Assembly (NCBI RefSeq): GCF_004348425.1
Contig: NZ_SMKK01000024.1
Span: 1-52,458, forward strand
DNA: 52,458 nt
Reading direction: 5' to 3'
DNA from: Actinomadura sp. 7K507
GTDB taxonomy: Bacteria > Actinomycetota > Actinomycetes > Streptosporangiales > Streptosporangiaceae
Under the pieces are notes generated by a model. That model ran no database searches. It saw only the letters and a program-made list of their open reading frames with translations, and was not told the DNA's origin. Made by a program: the position numbers and the translations under genes. Shown here piece after piece: positions 32,068-41,307 of this stretch. Position 1 is the stretch's first letter, and every line of letters begins with the position of its first letter.

Positions 32068-32808
32068 GTGGAAAGTGCCGCCCGGGATGCCGTCGGCTTG
32101 TCCCTCGTGGACTCCATCGAGCTTCAGCGGATCGCGCGGATCGAGGACGACAACTGGTGGTACCGCGAGCGCCGCGCGACCCTGTCCGCGGAGGTGCTGC
32201 GGTTCAGCGTGCCGGGGGCGGCCGTCGACATCGGGGCGGCGGCGGGTACGGGTTCCCGGGTCCTCGCCGAGCACGGCTGGCATGCCACCGCGATCGACCT
32301 GAGCCCGGACGCGGTCGCGCTGGCGCGCGCGCACGGCGTCGAGGCGTACGAGGGTGACGCGCGCTACCTGCCGCTTCCACCGTGCGCGTACGACCTCGCG
32401 CTGGCGCTGGACGTCCTGGAGCACATAGAGGAGGACGAGCGGGCGGCGGCGGAGATCGCGCGGGTGCTGAAGCCGGGCGGGATGGCGCTGCTGTCCGTCC
32501 CGTGCGACATGGCCCTGTGGTCGGCGCACGACGTGGCGCTCGGGCGGGTCCGCCGCTACACGCGCCGCACGCTCGCCGAGCTCGTCGAGGGCGCCGGGCT
32601 GGTGCTGGAGCGGACGTGGAGCAGGGGCGTCCTGCTCCGGCCGGTCCTGCGCCGTCTCAGGCACCGGACGGGACGCCGCGAGGACCTGGCCCCGCTCCAC
32701 CCGCTCGCCAACGAGGCGCTGCGCCTGACCGCGGCGCTGGAACGCCGCCTGCCGCTCTCCTCCTGCCCCGGCACCCGCCTGTTCGCCCGCGCCCGCCGCC
32801 CCGGCTGA
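32068..32808 (+). CDS. Class I SAM-dependent methyltransferase
   Basis: A 246-residue methyltransferase. Motif I is AAVDIGAAAGTGSRVLAEHG, followed by ATAIDLSPDAVALARAHG, the acidic motif LALALDVLEHIEEDERA and RVLKPGGMALLSVP. The substrate is unknown; the pattern resembles methyltransferases near glycan or polymer genes. GTG at 32068 is the longest plausible start; GTG at 32107 is possible. Convergent with the serpin gene, with only 12 bp between the stops. Confidence 0.88.
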   Translation: MESAARDAVGLSLVDSIELQRIARIEDDNWWYRERRATLSAEVLRFSVPGAAVDIGAAAGTGSRVLAEHGWHATAIDLSPDAVALARAHGVEAYEGDARYLPLPPCAYDLALALDVLEHIEEDERAAAEIARVLKPGGMALLSVPCDMALWSAHDVALGRVRRYTRRTLAELVEGAGLVLERTWSRGVLLRPVLRRLRHRTGRREDLAPLHPLANEALRLTAALERRLPLSSCPGTRLFARARRPG

Positions 32809-32820
32809 CGCCCGCCGGAG

Positions 32821-34035
32821 TCACCAGACGGCCGATGTGGGGACGTCCTCGGGCCACTCCTCGGGTTCGGCGACCCACCCGGCGAGCAGGACGAGGCCGG
32901 TCGGCCGGTGCCGCGCGACGAAACCGAACGGCCGGTCGAAGGCGATCGAGAGGAAGTAGGCCTCGTCCATCGGCGCCCCGGTCACGTTCATGGACATCGC
33001 GGTGACCGCCGCGGCCTTGAACCCCTCGGCGCTGAACGCGGCGGTGATCTCCTGGGCGGCCTGACCGATCGCCAGCTGGGCCCGGCTGATCCCGGGGAAA
33101 TGTCCCTCGGGGGCCTCGGTGGAGACGGTTGCCAGCCCGAAAAGACCGGCGCGGGCGAGCAGATCGTGCTTGGCGGTGATGTCGAAGCGCGCGGTCATCA
33201 CGCTCAGCATGTTGCCGGGCGTGAAGGAGGAGAACTTGCTCACCTTGAGACCGGGTGTCTGACGGGCCCGGGATCGTTTCAGGAGTTCGTCACCCCGGTG
33301 CACGGGGTAGTCGCCGTCGGCCGCCGCGATCGCGTGGGCGAGTACCCCGCGTGCGGAAAGACTGGGCTCGCCCAAGCAGAGCTGGACGTCGATGTCATCC
33401 TGCCCTTGCACGGTCAGCAGCGTGACCGGGCCCGCCGGAGTCTCCGCGACGGCGAGCTGGTCCACGTCCTGGGTGATGCGGGAGAGCCCTGCGAGCTCCC
33501 GTGCACGTTTCGCCCATGGTCCCTTCTCCGGAGTGAGCGGTGTATCCCGGAACGGCTGCTGCCACGCCGTGTCGATGGTGAGCGCTGTGGCCAGCACCAG
33601 CGCCGCGTCCCGCACCACCTGGATCGGCAGCCGTTGCAGGCGGCCGCGCGTGTTCTGGCGGACCCACGCGTCCAGCCGCGCCTGGTCTTCGGACTGGTCA
33701 CCGGTGAGCTCGCCCCAGGCGGCCTCGGGGACGGCGCCGCGCCACCCCGGCTCCACGGGGAGCCCGGCATGCGCCCAGACGCCCAGGGCGGCGGTCGCCG
33801 CGGTGCTGCCGTCCATGATCGCGAGCAGCTCGCGGGCGCGCCCGCCGGCACCGGCGGCCTCGACGCCGATGGCCTGCCGGAGCTCACCGCGCCCCGGTTC
33901 CCGCGCCGCGGGCGCCAGCAGCGCCAGCAGCGGCCACACCCCGGCCCCGGACAGGACCGTGGTCGTTCCGTCGCACGCGTCCCAGACCCACCTGGCGCTC
34001 AGTGCGTTGGACGCACGGACGGCGTCACCGGTCAT
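32821..34035 (-). CDS. Serpin-family protein
   Basis: A 404-residue protein with a serpin pattern. The C-terminus FDRPFGFVARHRPTGLVLLAGWVAEP matches the serpin end motif, and the hinge before the reactive loop is AFSAEGFKAAAVTA, like the usual EGTEAAAATA. Serpins trap serine or cysteine proteases by inserting this loop. The N-terminus (ALSARWVWDA...TTVLSGAGVWPLLALLAPAA) is less conserved. No signal peptide is seen. The P14-equivalent residue is Phe instead of a small Thr/Ser/Val, which may impair insertion. ATG at 34035 has AGGAG upstream; it lies 49 bp after the downstream polymerase gene and may share its operon. Confidence 0.75.
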   Translation of the reverse strand: MTGDAVRASNALSARWVWDACDGTTTVLSGAGVWPLLALLAPAAREPGRGELRQAIGVEAAGAGGRARELLAIMDGSTAATAALGVWAHAGLPVEPGWRGAVPEAAWGELTGDQSEDQARLDAWVRQNTRGRLQRLPIQVVRDAALVLATALTIDTAWQQPFRDTPLTPEKGPWAKRARELAGLSRITQDVDQLAVAETPAGPVTLLTVQGQDDIDVQLCLGEPSLSARGVLAHAIAAADGDYPVHRGDELLKRSRARQTPGLKVSKFSSFTPGNMLSVMTARFDITAKHDLLARAGLFGLATVSTEAPEGHFPGISRAQLAIGQAAQEITAAFSAEGFKAAAVTAMSMNVTGAPMDEAYFLSIAFDRPFGFVARHRPTGLVLLAGWVAEPEEWPEDVPTSAVW

Positions 34036-34084
34036 GCCCGCTCCTCTGCTCAGCCTCCTTCACCGTTGCAGAGCCTAGTGACGC

Positions 34085-37000
34085 TCAGGCTTGACCGAGG
34101 ATGCGGTCCACGACCCGGACCGCCGCTTGGCCGTCGTCGTGCGGGCAGTACTTCACGAAGAAGCGGTCGTACTCGTCGGTGTAGCGCTCCTCGCCGCCGG
34201 TCGCCTCCCTGACCGCTTCGGCGGCCTTCGCGGACGTCGTCACCACCGGGCCTGGCGCCTCGGCCTCCAGGTCGAAGTAGAAACCGCGCACATGGTCGCG
34301 GTAGCGCTCCAGGTCGTAGGTGAAGAACACCATCGGGCGGCCCAGGATCGCGTAGTCGAACATGGCGGACGAGTAGTCGGTGACGAGCACGTCGGCCGCC
34401 ATGTACAGCTCGGCGATGTCCGGGTAGCGGGACACGTCGATGACGAACTCACCCGTGGTGGGGCCGTCCCGGTCGGTAACGAGGTGGTGGGCCCGCAGGA
34501 GGAGAACGTGGTCGTCGCCGAGGGTCTGCCGCATGGTCTCGACGTCCAGTTCCAGGGAGAATCCGTGGCTGCCGACGGCGTGGTGCCGGTCGTCCCGCCA
34601 GGTGGGCGCGTAGAGGACGACCTTCTTGCCGTCGGGGATCCCCAGGCGCTTGCGGATGCGGGACCCGATCCTCTCCCACTCGGGCGTGCTGAGGATGTCG
34701 TTGCGCGGGTACCCCGTCTCCAGGACCTCCCCGCCGTACTGGAAGGCGCGGCGCATGATCTGGGTGGCGTACGGGCTCGGTGACAGGAGCAGATCCCACC
34801 GGGGGACCTCCCGGTCCATCCGGTCGAGTCGTTCCGTGCGCCGGTAAGGCATGTCCTTCAGGTCCCGGGCGAGACGCTTCAGCGGGGTGCCGTGCCAGGT
34901 CTGGATGTAGGTCTGGCCGTCGCGCTTGGTGTACCAGGGCGGCATCCCGAAGTTGGTCACCACGTAGCGGGCGCGGGCGAGGACGCGGTAGTGCTCGCGG
35001 CTTCCGGCCAGGACGGTGCGGGCCTTGCCGTCGACCGCGAACTGGCCGTCCCTGGAGACCCAGACGCATTCCAGGTTCGGCTTGCGCCGGATGAGTTCCT
35101 CGTAGATGGCCCTTGGGTTGCAGCTGTACTGGGTGCCCTCATAGCTGTCGAACACGGCGACGTCCGCGAGCGGGCTGCGCAGGTAGACGGGGTAGTCCCG
35201 CTGCTGGAGGAGCCGTTGCGCGTGCATGCCGCGCTCGTCGTCGTCCAGGGCGGGGCGGCTGTGGAGAAGGAGCGCGTCGGTCTGGTGTACGTCGATCTCG
35301 AATTCGTGCGTCCCCTGGTGCTGCCTACCGGGCAGTTCGGGGATCGACTCACGTTCGACGACGACGGCCACTTCTCCGGAACGCGCGCGCGCCACCAGTT
35401 CCCAGGTGCCACTGCGCAGCGGCAGGTCCGTCCCGAACACGGCCATCGTCGCGGGCGTGAACGAGGCGGTGAACCGGTCGCCGTCCCAAGTGACGGGGAC
35501 TGGATGGTGGTCGCCCGACCGGAGCCGCCGCAGGACGAAGTGGCCGGGCCGGTCCTCGGGGTCCGCGAAGTCACCGGTCAGGGTGAGAGGCCCGCCGGCG
35601 TCCCACTCGGCCGCGGTCACCACCGGCCGGCAGCTGCGCTCGACTCCGCGCAGGTTGCCGAACGCCGTGCGCGTGAAGGCGAACTCGCGGCCGCTCCCCG
35701 GACCCGCCGGAAGGACGTACCGGGCGGCCGCGACGTTGCTCGCGACGGTGAGTCTCAGGGGCCCGCCCTCGCCGGTCAGCCTGATGTCCCAGTCGATGGC
35801 GTCCAGGAGGTGCGCGCTGCAGGAGTACTCGTGGTCGCCCTGGTCCCGGACCGAGAGCAGCTCCCCCATCGGGAGGGTCGCCTTGAAGTCGAATCCGGTG
35901 CCCTCCGCCATGCGCAGCACGGCCGACTGGCGCAGCGTCACCTCACCACGGACCTCCGCGCCGCCGTGCCGGCGGGCCGCGACAATGGCGGCCCCCGCGC
36001 CCAGGGCCCGCCGCGTCCAGCCGGTCAGCTCCAGCCGGTCGCCGTCGCGCCGGACTCCGGTGAGGACGGCCTTGGCGCGCTTGACGTGGACGACGAACAC
36101 ATCGTCGTCGCCGGCCGCGGGCTGGACGGCCACGTGCTCGTCCACCTGCCGCGCGGCCGTCCACCGCACGGCCGGGGCCATCGCCGTGAGCCGCTGGACG
36201 GCCTTGCGTCCGGCCGTCGACACTTCGGCGAACAGCTCGTAGGTGGCCGTCCGCCACTCGTCGCCGTCCAGCAGGTATTCGGGCTCCACCCGCACGGAGA
36301 ACCCGGACCAGTCGTAGGACACCGACGCCTGGCCGGACTGGGCCGTCGCCTCCGCGCAGCGGATCCGCTCCACGGGCAGGCGGATCTCCTTGCCGGTCCT
36401 GACGTCCCGCATCCAGACGCGGATGCGGGAGTCCGTCACCGACAACACGTCGAGCCGGTCGAAGTGTGCGTGCCCTTCGACGATGAGGGTGTCGACGTCC
36501 CACTCCACACGGTCCACGTCCGCCCACAGGAGCATCTCGTCGGTGACGTCGTACAGCTCCTCCGGAATGGCGCGTTCCACATCGTCGAGGAAGGGGTAGC
36601 GGGCGTACCAGCGCGGCCGGAGACGGCCGCGCTGCACGAGGGGAACGTCCTGCAGATTCTCCTCTTCTTCGAAGCGGAGCACCTCCAGCAGCTCGGACAG
36701 CATCCGCTCGCGGAGCAGGTACGTCTGCAGCCGCCTGATCGAGGCCAGCCGGTCGACGGCGGACCGGTCGGCGGCGGCGACCACCTCGGCTCCCAGCTCG
36801 ACCAGGCGTTCCCGCTCCTGCCAGGTGGCACCGGGCAGAGCGAGGATCAGCGCGCGGACGTCCAGGTCCAGCGCGTACGTGTCGTGAACGGCCAGCAACT
36901 CCGGCGCGTGGTCTCCGACGAAGTTCCGGACGGTCGCGTGCGTGGCCATCCGTTCGGTGATGTCCGCCGGCTCGTGGCGGACCCGCGCGGCCGTCCCGGG

Positions 37001-37615
37001 ACGCTCGCGCCAGAAGTAGACGGTGGTGTCGAGCACGTCCACGGAGGAGGCCACGATGTGGGTCCGCAAGGCCGCGAGCACATCGAGGGTCGTCGGGACC
37101 TTGAAGCGGTACGCGTCCCAGAACGCGCGCCGGAACACCTTGTTGCACACCATCCTGTCCTGCAGGAGGGCCGGGTGGCGGGTCGCGTCCGTCGACTTCA
37201 TCGTCATCGCGTACGGCACGCTGTGCAGCGGGGACTGCCGGACCTGGGTGCCGTCAAGGCACATGACGTTCCCGCCGACGAGGTCGGATCCGGTCGACTC
37301 CAGGGTGCCGATCATCAGTTCGTAGGCGTACGGGGGCACGGCGTCCTTGCCGTCGACGAAGGCCAGATACCGGCCCTCGGCCTGCTCCACGCCGCTGTCC
37401 CCGGCCGACATCCCGGCGGACGGGTGGAGCAGCGTGAAACGGCCGTCGCGCTCGGCGAAGTCCTTGGCGACGACCGCTCCGCCGTCGCTCGACCCGTCGT
37501 CCACCATGAGCACTTCCAGGTCGCGGAGGGTCTGCCCGGCGAGCGACTCCAGGCAGTCGGACAGGCTGTCCTCGGCGTTGCGGAAGGGGACGACGATGCT
37601 TATCTGGGGTGACAC
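34085..37615 (-). CDS. Bifunctional GT2 / CDP-glycerol glycerophosphotransferase (TagF-like), degenerate GT domain
   Basis: A 1176-residue protein. The N-terminus is a GT-A family 2 domain (PQISIVVPFRNAEDSLSDCLESLAGQTLRDLEVLMVDDGSSDGG). The C-terminal 370 residues form a TagF-type polymerase domain (WHGTPLKRLARDLKDM, LYAPTWRDDRHH, LLLRAHHLVTDRD, VTDYSSAMFDYAIL), which adds polyol phosphates to teichoic-acid-type polymers at the inner membrane face. Compared with its tandem paralog, the GT motifs have eroded: the DxD site reads VDGKDAV and the GxxxARNxGV site reads GMSAGDSGV. GTG at 37615 has GGAG 7 nt upstream and lies 22 bp after the paralog's stop. Confidence 0.88.
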   Translation of the reverse strand: MSPQISIVVPFRNAEDSLSDCLESLAGQTLRDLEVLMVDDGSSDGGAVVAKDFAERDGRFTLLHPSAGMSAGDSGVEQAEGRYLAFVDGKDAVPPYAYELMIGTLESTGSDLVGGNVMCLDGTQVRQSPLHSVPYAMTMKSTDATRHPALLQDRMVCNKVFRRAFWDAYRFKVPTTLDVLAALRTHIVASSVDVLDTTVYFWRERPGTAARVRHEPADITERMATHATVRNFVGDHAPELLAVHDTYALDLDVRALILALPGATWQERERLVELGAEVVAAADRSAVDRLASIRRLQTYLLRERMLSELLEVLRFEEEENLQDVPLVQRGRLRPRWYARYPFLDDVERAIPEELYDVTDEMLLWADVDRVEWDVDTLIVEGHAHFDRLDVLSVTDSRIRVWMRDVRTGKEIRLPVERIRCAEATAQSGQASVSYDWSGFSVRVEPEYLLDGDEWRTATYELFAEVSTAGRKAVQRLTAMAPAVRWTAARQVDEHVAVQPAAGDDDVFVVHVKRAKAVLTGVRRDGDRLELTGWTRRALGAGAAIVAARRHGGAEVRGEVTLRQSAVLRMAEGTGFDFKATLPMGELLSVRDQGDHEYSCSAHLLDAIDWDIRLTGEGGPLRLTVASNVAAARYVLPAGPGSGREFAFTRTAFGNLRGVERSCRPVVTAAEWDAGGPLTLTGDFADPEDRPGHFVLRRLRSGDHHPVPVTWDGDRFTASFTPATMAVFGTDLPLRSGTWELVARARSGEVAVVVERESIPELPGRQHQGTHEFEIDVHQTDALLLHSRPALDDDERGMHAQRLLQQRDYPVYLRSPLADVAVFDSYEGTQYSCNPRAIYEELIRRKPNLECVWVSRDGQFAVDGKARTVLAGSREHYRVLARARYVVTNFGMPPWYTKRDGQTYIQTWHGTPLKRLARDLKDMPYRRTERLDRMDREVPRWDLLLSPSPYATQIMRRAFQYGGEVLETGYPRNDILSTPEWERIGSRIRKRLGIPDGKKVVLYAPTWRDDRHHAVGSHGFSLELDVETMRQTLGDDHVLLLRAHHLVTDRDGPTTGEFVIDVSRYPDIAELYMAADVLVTDYSSAMFDYAILGRPMVFFTYDLERYRDHVRGFYFDLEAEAPGPVVTTSAKAAEAVREATGGEERYTDEYDRFFVKYCPHDDGQAAVRVVDRILGQA

Positions 37616-37637
37616 GAGCGGCTCCGTGATGGGGTTT

Positions 37638-40600
37638 TCAGTGGTCGGGCTGGAGGACCCGGTCGAGCACACGGGAGGCGGCGTCGCCGTCGTCGTGCGG
37701 GCAGTACCGGGCGGCGAAGGCCGCGCGCGCGTCCCGGAAACCGGTGTCGAGCGCGCCCGGATCGCGCAGCGCGTCGACGACCTCCCGGGAGGTGCTCAAC
37801 AGCGGGCCCGGGGCCTCGGCATCGAAGTCGAAGTAAAAACCGCGCACATGGTCGCGGTATCGCTCCAGGTCGTAGGTGAAGAACACCATCGGGCGGCCGG
37901 TGACGGCGAAGTCGAACATGGACGACGAGTAGTCCGTGACCAGCACGTCGCTGATGAGGAACAGTTCGGAGATGTCGGGGTAGACGGACACGTCCATCAC
38001 GCAGTCGCCCGGCTGCAGCCTCGGGCGGTCGGTGACGAGATAGTGGGTGCGCAGGAGGAGGACGTGGTCGTGCCCTAGCGCCGCCCTGAACCCGTCGATG
38101 TCGAACTCCAGGCGGAAGGCGCGCCTGCCGACCGCATGGTGGAAGTCGTCCCGCCACGTCGGCGCGTACAGGATGACCCGCTTGCCCTGCGGGATGCCCA
38201 GGCGCCGCCGCACCGCCGACGCGATCTCGTCCCGATGCGGGCTGTTCAGGACGTCGTTGCGCGGATAGCCGCTTTCGAGGACGGGCCCGTCATAGGCGAA
38301 CGCACGCCGGAACAGCGGCACGGAGAACTCGTTCTGGGCCAGAAGCAGATCCCAGTGCTGGACGTCGTACTCCCACCAGTCACGGCCCTGGGCGCGCTTG
38401 TACGGCATCTTCTTGACGTCGTATCCGAGTTTCTTCAGCGGTGTCCCATGCCAGCACTGCACGTACGTCTGGTCGTCCCGCTTGGCGAACCACTCCTTCT
38501 GCGACCAGTTGCCGAAGACGTAGCGCGCGCGGGCCATCACCTCGTAGTGCTCCCGCGTACCGGCCAGGACGGTGCGGGCCCCGGCCGGCTTGCCGAACTG
38601 GCCGTTCTCGGTGACCCACACACACTCCACGTCGGTTCCACGCCTGCGAAGCTCGTCGTAGATGCCGCGCGGGTTGCACGAGTACTGGCGTCCCCTGTAG
38701 GCGTCGAACACGGCCAGCTCACGGACGGGCAGGTTCAGGTGGCGGCGGTAGTGCCCGGACCGTATCCGGCTCTGCGCGTAGGCTCCGCGCTCGTCATCGT
38801 CCAGAGCCGTCTCGACGCGCAACTGCAACTGGTCGGTCTTGTGGGCGCGGACCGTGATCCGGTGAAGGCCCGCCTCGAACGGCTCCGGCAGGTCGCGCAG
38901 GGTGTGGCGCCTGACGACGACCGGCTGCTCCTTCCCGCCGACGGTGGCGAGAACGTCCCAGCGGCCGGAGACCAGCGGACGTGACAAGCCGAGCACCCGC
39001 ATACGCGACGGGGAGAACGCCGCGGTGAACCGCTCACCTTCCCAGCGCAGCGCGACCGTGTGCTCCTCGGACGACCGCCGCCGCCTGAGCACCAGCGCAT
39101 CGGGACGTCCCTTCCGGTCTGCGCAGGCCCCCGCAAGGTGAAGGGCGCCGTCAGCGGACCAGGAGACCTCGTCCACGGCGAGGACCCGTCCACGGACGAC
39201 GATCCGGAGCGTGCTGCGCCGCGTCCTGGCGAGTTCCACCTCCCCGCCCGGGATCGGGAACGCCGTGCCCGCCGGGTCCTCGTCCAGGTACGGCCGGACC
39301 TCGCCCGGCAGGGTGACCTCCCACTCGCCGGGGTGCCTGGCCAGCCCGCCGACCGGCAGCCTGGCCCGGAAGGCATCGCCCCCCGCTTTTCCATGGGGTG
39401 TGGGGGGTCGTCCCCCCACAGGAGACCCGGCCGGTTCGATCCGGCCGGCGACCGTGGCCCGTCCCGCCCGCGCCGCGGCGACGATGCGCGGCTCGTCGCC
39501 GAGCGGGTCGCGGCTCCAGCCGTCCAGCCACAGCTCTCCGCGCTCCAGATGGCCTCCGACGACGGCCGCCGCCGCCCGCCTCACCTGCACCACGAACCGC
39601 TGCCTGCCCGCGACGCCCTGGACGAGCACGCCGGGCGCGCATTCCCGGTCGCGCGGCCACTGCCGCCCGGTGAGCCGGGGATTGTCGAACGTGGACCGCC
39701 GCCGCAGCCCCCGGTTGACGATCTCGACGCACGGCACCCAGTCGATGTCCCGCCAGCGCCCGAACAGCTTCAGCGACGACGGGTCGATGTCCGCGACGAA
39801 CCCCGACCAGTCGTAGGAGACCGCCGACTGCCGCGACCGCGCGGTCACGTCCGGCCTCCGGACCCGGGTGACCGGCACCCGCATAAGCCCGCGCCGGTTC
39901 GCCGCCACCAGCCACACCCGGATGCGGGAACCGTCCTCGGTCGAGGAGTCCAGATGCCGGATGTAGGCGTGCCCCTCGACGCGGAGCCGCCCGTCCACCC
40001 ACTCGGCCCGGTCGATCGCCGCGACCGGCGTCAGCTCGTCGGTCACGTCGTACACGTACTGCGGGACGGCCCGCTCCTCGTCCTCGAAGAACGGGAACTC
40101 CGCGTACCACCGGGACCGGATGCCACGCCGCACCCTCGGCGCGTCCGCCGTCTTCCGGAGGTGGGCGAACCGCAGCACCTCCAGCAACTCCGGCAGCATC
40201 CGGCGGCCCAGCAGATGCACCTGAAGGCGCGTCATCGCGGGGAGCCTCTTCAGGAGGCGCGGGCTGATCCGCTGCGCCAGGTCCGCACCGAGCGCGACGA
40301 GTTCCTCGTGATGCGCCTCCTGGGTCCTGGGCAGCGCTTCGAACACGGTGTGGAGCTCTATGTCGACGAGGGCGTGCTCGTCGTAGGCGTCCAGAAGCCG
40401 GGGCGCGTACACGGCCATCCCGTCACGCAGCAGGCGCGCGGACGCAAGACGCTGGGTGAGGTTGTCCCAGTCGTAGCGGTCCCCTGTGATGGACCCAGGC
40501 CGCTTGCGCCAGTAGTAGACGGTGTCGCTCAGCACGTCCACCGAGCGGGCCAGCGCATGCGCGCGGGCGGTGACGGGCGGGTCCTCGTAGTAGCCCGTGG

Positions 40601-41126
40601 GGAACTGCAGGTTCGCCTGCTCCCAGAACCCGCGCCGGTACACCTTGTTCCACGGCGTCCTGTCGCGCATGAGCACCGGCGTGGACGACACATGCGTCCT
40701 CGAACAGTTCTTGGTGAACACACCGTCGTGCAGGGTCGACTGCCACTTCCGGTCTTCGTCCATCCGCAGGACGTTCCCGGCCGCGATGTCGGACCCCGTC
40801 CGATCCAGCGACCCGACGAGCCGCGCGTAGGCCTCCCGGTCCACCACGTCGTCGGCGTCGGCGAACGCGAGGTACTCCCCCCGCGCCTGCCGCACCCCCG
40901 CGTTTCGGGCGGGGCCGGGCCCCCCGTTGTCCTGCGTGACCAGCCGGAACCGCGGGTCCCGGTCGCACATCTCCTTGGCGATCACGGCGCCGTTGTCGGC
41001 GGACCCGTCGTCCACCATGACCACCTCGAGGTCGCGCAGCGTCTGACCCGCCAGCGACTCCAGGCACTCCCGCAAGAACTCCTCGGTGTTGCAGAACGGC
41101 ACGATGACGCTGAGCTTCGGGGACAT
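37638..41126 (-). CDS. Bifunctional GT2 / CDP-glycerol glycerophosphotransferase (TagF-like)
   Basis: A 1162-residue paralog of the next gene. The N-terminal GT2 domain is intact (SPKLSVIVPFCNTEEFLRE, VMVDDGSADNGA, GGPGPARNAGV, AFADADDVVDREAYA). A middle region of about 450 residues with beta-sandwich-like strands follows. The C-terminal Glyphos_transf domain has WHGTPLKKLGYDVKKMPYKR, LYAPTWRDDFHH, LLLRTHYLVTDRP and VTDYSSSMFDFAVTGRPMVFF. It should polymerise a glycerol- or polyol-phosphate wall polymer and possibly glycosylate it. ATG at 41126 follows a GAGGAGG ribosome site. An imperfect palindromic insert codes GGRPPTPHGKAGG around 39380-39420. Confidence 0.9.
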   Translation of the reverse strand: MSPKLSVIVPFCNTEEFLRECLESLAGQTLRDLEVVMVDDGSADNGAVIAKEMCDRDPRFRLVTQDNGGPGPARNAGVRQARGEYLAFADADDVVDREAYARLVGSLDRTGSDIAAGNVLRMDEDRKWQSTLHDGVFTKNCSRTHVSSTPVLMRDRTPWNKVYRRGFWEQANLQFPTGYYEDPPVTARAHALARSVDVLSDTVYYWRKRPGSITGDRYDWDNLTQRLASARLLRDGMAVYAPRLLDAYDEHALVDIELHTVFEALPRTQEAHHEELVALGADLAQRISPRLLKRLPAMTRLQVHLLGRRMLPELLEVLRFAHLRKTADAPRVRRGIRSRWYAEFPFFEDEERAVPQYVYDVTDELTPVAAIDRAEWVDGRLRVEGHAYIRHLDSSTEDGSRIRVWLVAANRRGLMRVPVTRVRRPDVTARSRQSAVSYDWSGFVADIDPSSLKLFGRWRDIDWVPCVEIVNRGLRRRSTFDNPRLTGRQWPRDRECAPGVLVQGVAGRQRFVVQVRRAAAAVVGGHLERGELWLDGWSRDPLGDEPRIVAAARAGRATVAGRIEPAGSPVGGRPPTPHGKAGGDAFRARLPVGGLARHPGEWEVTLPGEVRPYLDEDPAGTAFPIPGGEVELARTRRSTLRIVVRGRVLAVDEVSWSADGALHLAGACADRKGRPDALVLRRRRSSEEHTVALRWEGERFTAAFSPSRMRVLGLSRPLVSGRWDVLATVGGKEQPVVVRRHTLRDLPEPFEAGLHRITVRAHKTDQLQLRVETALDDDERGAYAQSRIRSGHYRRHLNLPVRELAVFDAYRGRQYSCNPRGIYDELRRRGTDVECVWVTENGQFGKPAGARTVLAGTREHYEVMARARYVFGNWSQKEWFAKRDDQTYVQCWHGTPLKKLGYDVKKMPYKRAQGRDWWEYDVQHWDLLLAQNEFSVPLFRRAFAYDGPVLESGYPRNDVLNSPHRDEIASAVRRRLGIPQGKRVILYAPTWRDDFHHAVGRRAFRLEFDIDGFRAALGHDHVLLLRTHYLVTDRPRLQPGDCVMDVSVYPDISELFLISDVLVTDYSSSMFDFAVTGRPMVFFTYDLERYRDHVRGFYFDFDAEAPGPLLSTSREVVDALRDPGALDTGFRDARAAFAARYCPHDDGDAASRVLDRVLQPDH
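39399..39420. repeat. G/C-run palindrome inside the polymerase gene
   Basis: TGTGGGGGG (39399-39407) and CCCCCCACA (39412-39420) pair perfectly around TCGT. The palindrome lies in a short stretch (VGGRPPTPHGKAGG) that looks inserted in the middle region of the polymerase. It looks like a small mobile palindromic repeat. Confidence 0.6.
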
Positions 41127-41307
41127 GGGGCCTCCTCCTCGCCCCACCGAGCATGGTGACGTCACGCCACCACATGAACACGCATCGCGATTGCCGGAGC
41201 ATCCCCTGACGCAGACTTGACCCCGGCTGGCGCCGTGTTTACGGTCCCGTGACCGTCCGCCCGCGTTTCAAGCGGGACGGACGCCGGGAGCGGCCCCGGG
41301 CCCGGCC
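41127..41307. promoter_or_regulatory. Control region upstream of the polymerase pair
   Basis: This 181-bp gap holds the promoter for the minus-strand polymerase operon and the terminator of the propeller operon. GTGACGTCAC (41156-41165) is a perfect 10-bp palindrome about 30 bp before the ATG at 41126 and is the best operator candidate. Confidence 0.4.
41253..41283 (-). terminator. Hairpin after the beta-propeller operon
   Basis: CGTCCGCCCGC (41254-41264) pairs with GCGGGACGGACG (41272-41283) with one bulged base and a GTTTCAA loop, 25 bp past the stop at 41308. It is a likely terminator of the leftward operon. Confidence 0.6.

Noticed and set aside
34892..37612. Plus-strand open frame of 906 codons opposite the TagF-like gene
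   Set aside because: Exact mirror of a coding frame with strong domain evidence; composition is typical of antisense shadows.
41217..41243. Plus-strand promoter TTGACC...TTTACG
   Set aside because: Spacer is only 15 nt and no plus-strand gene follows.
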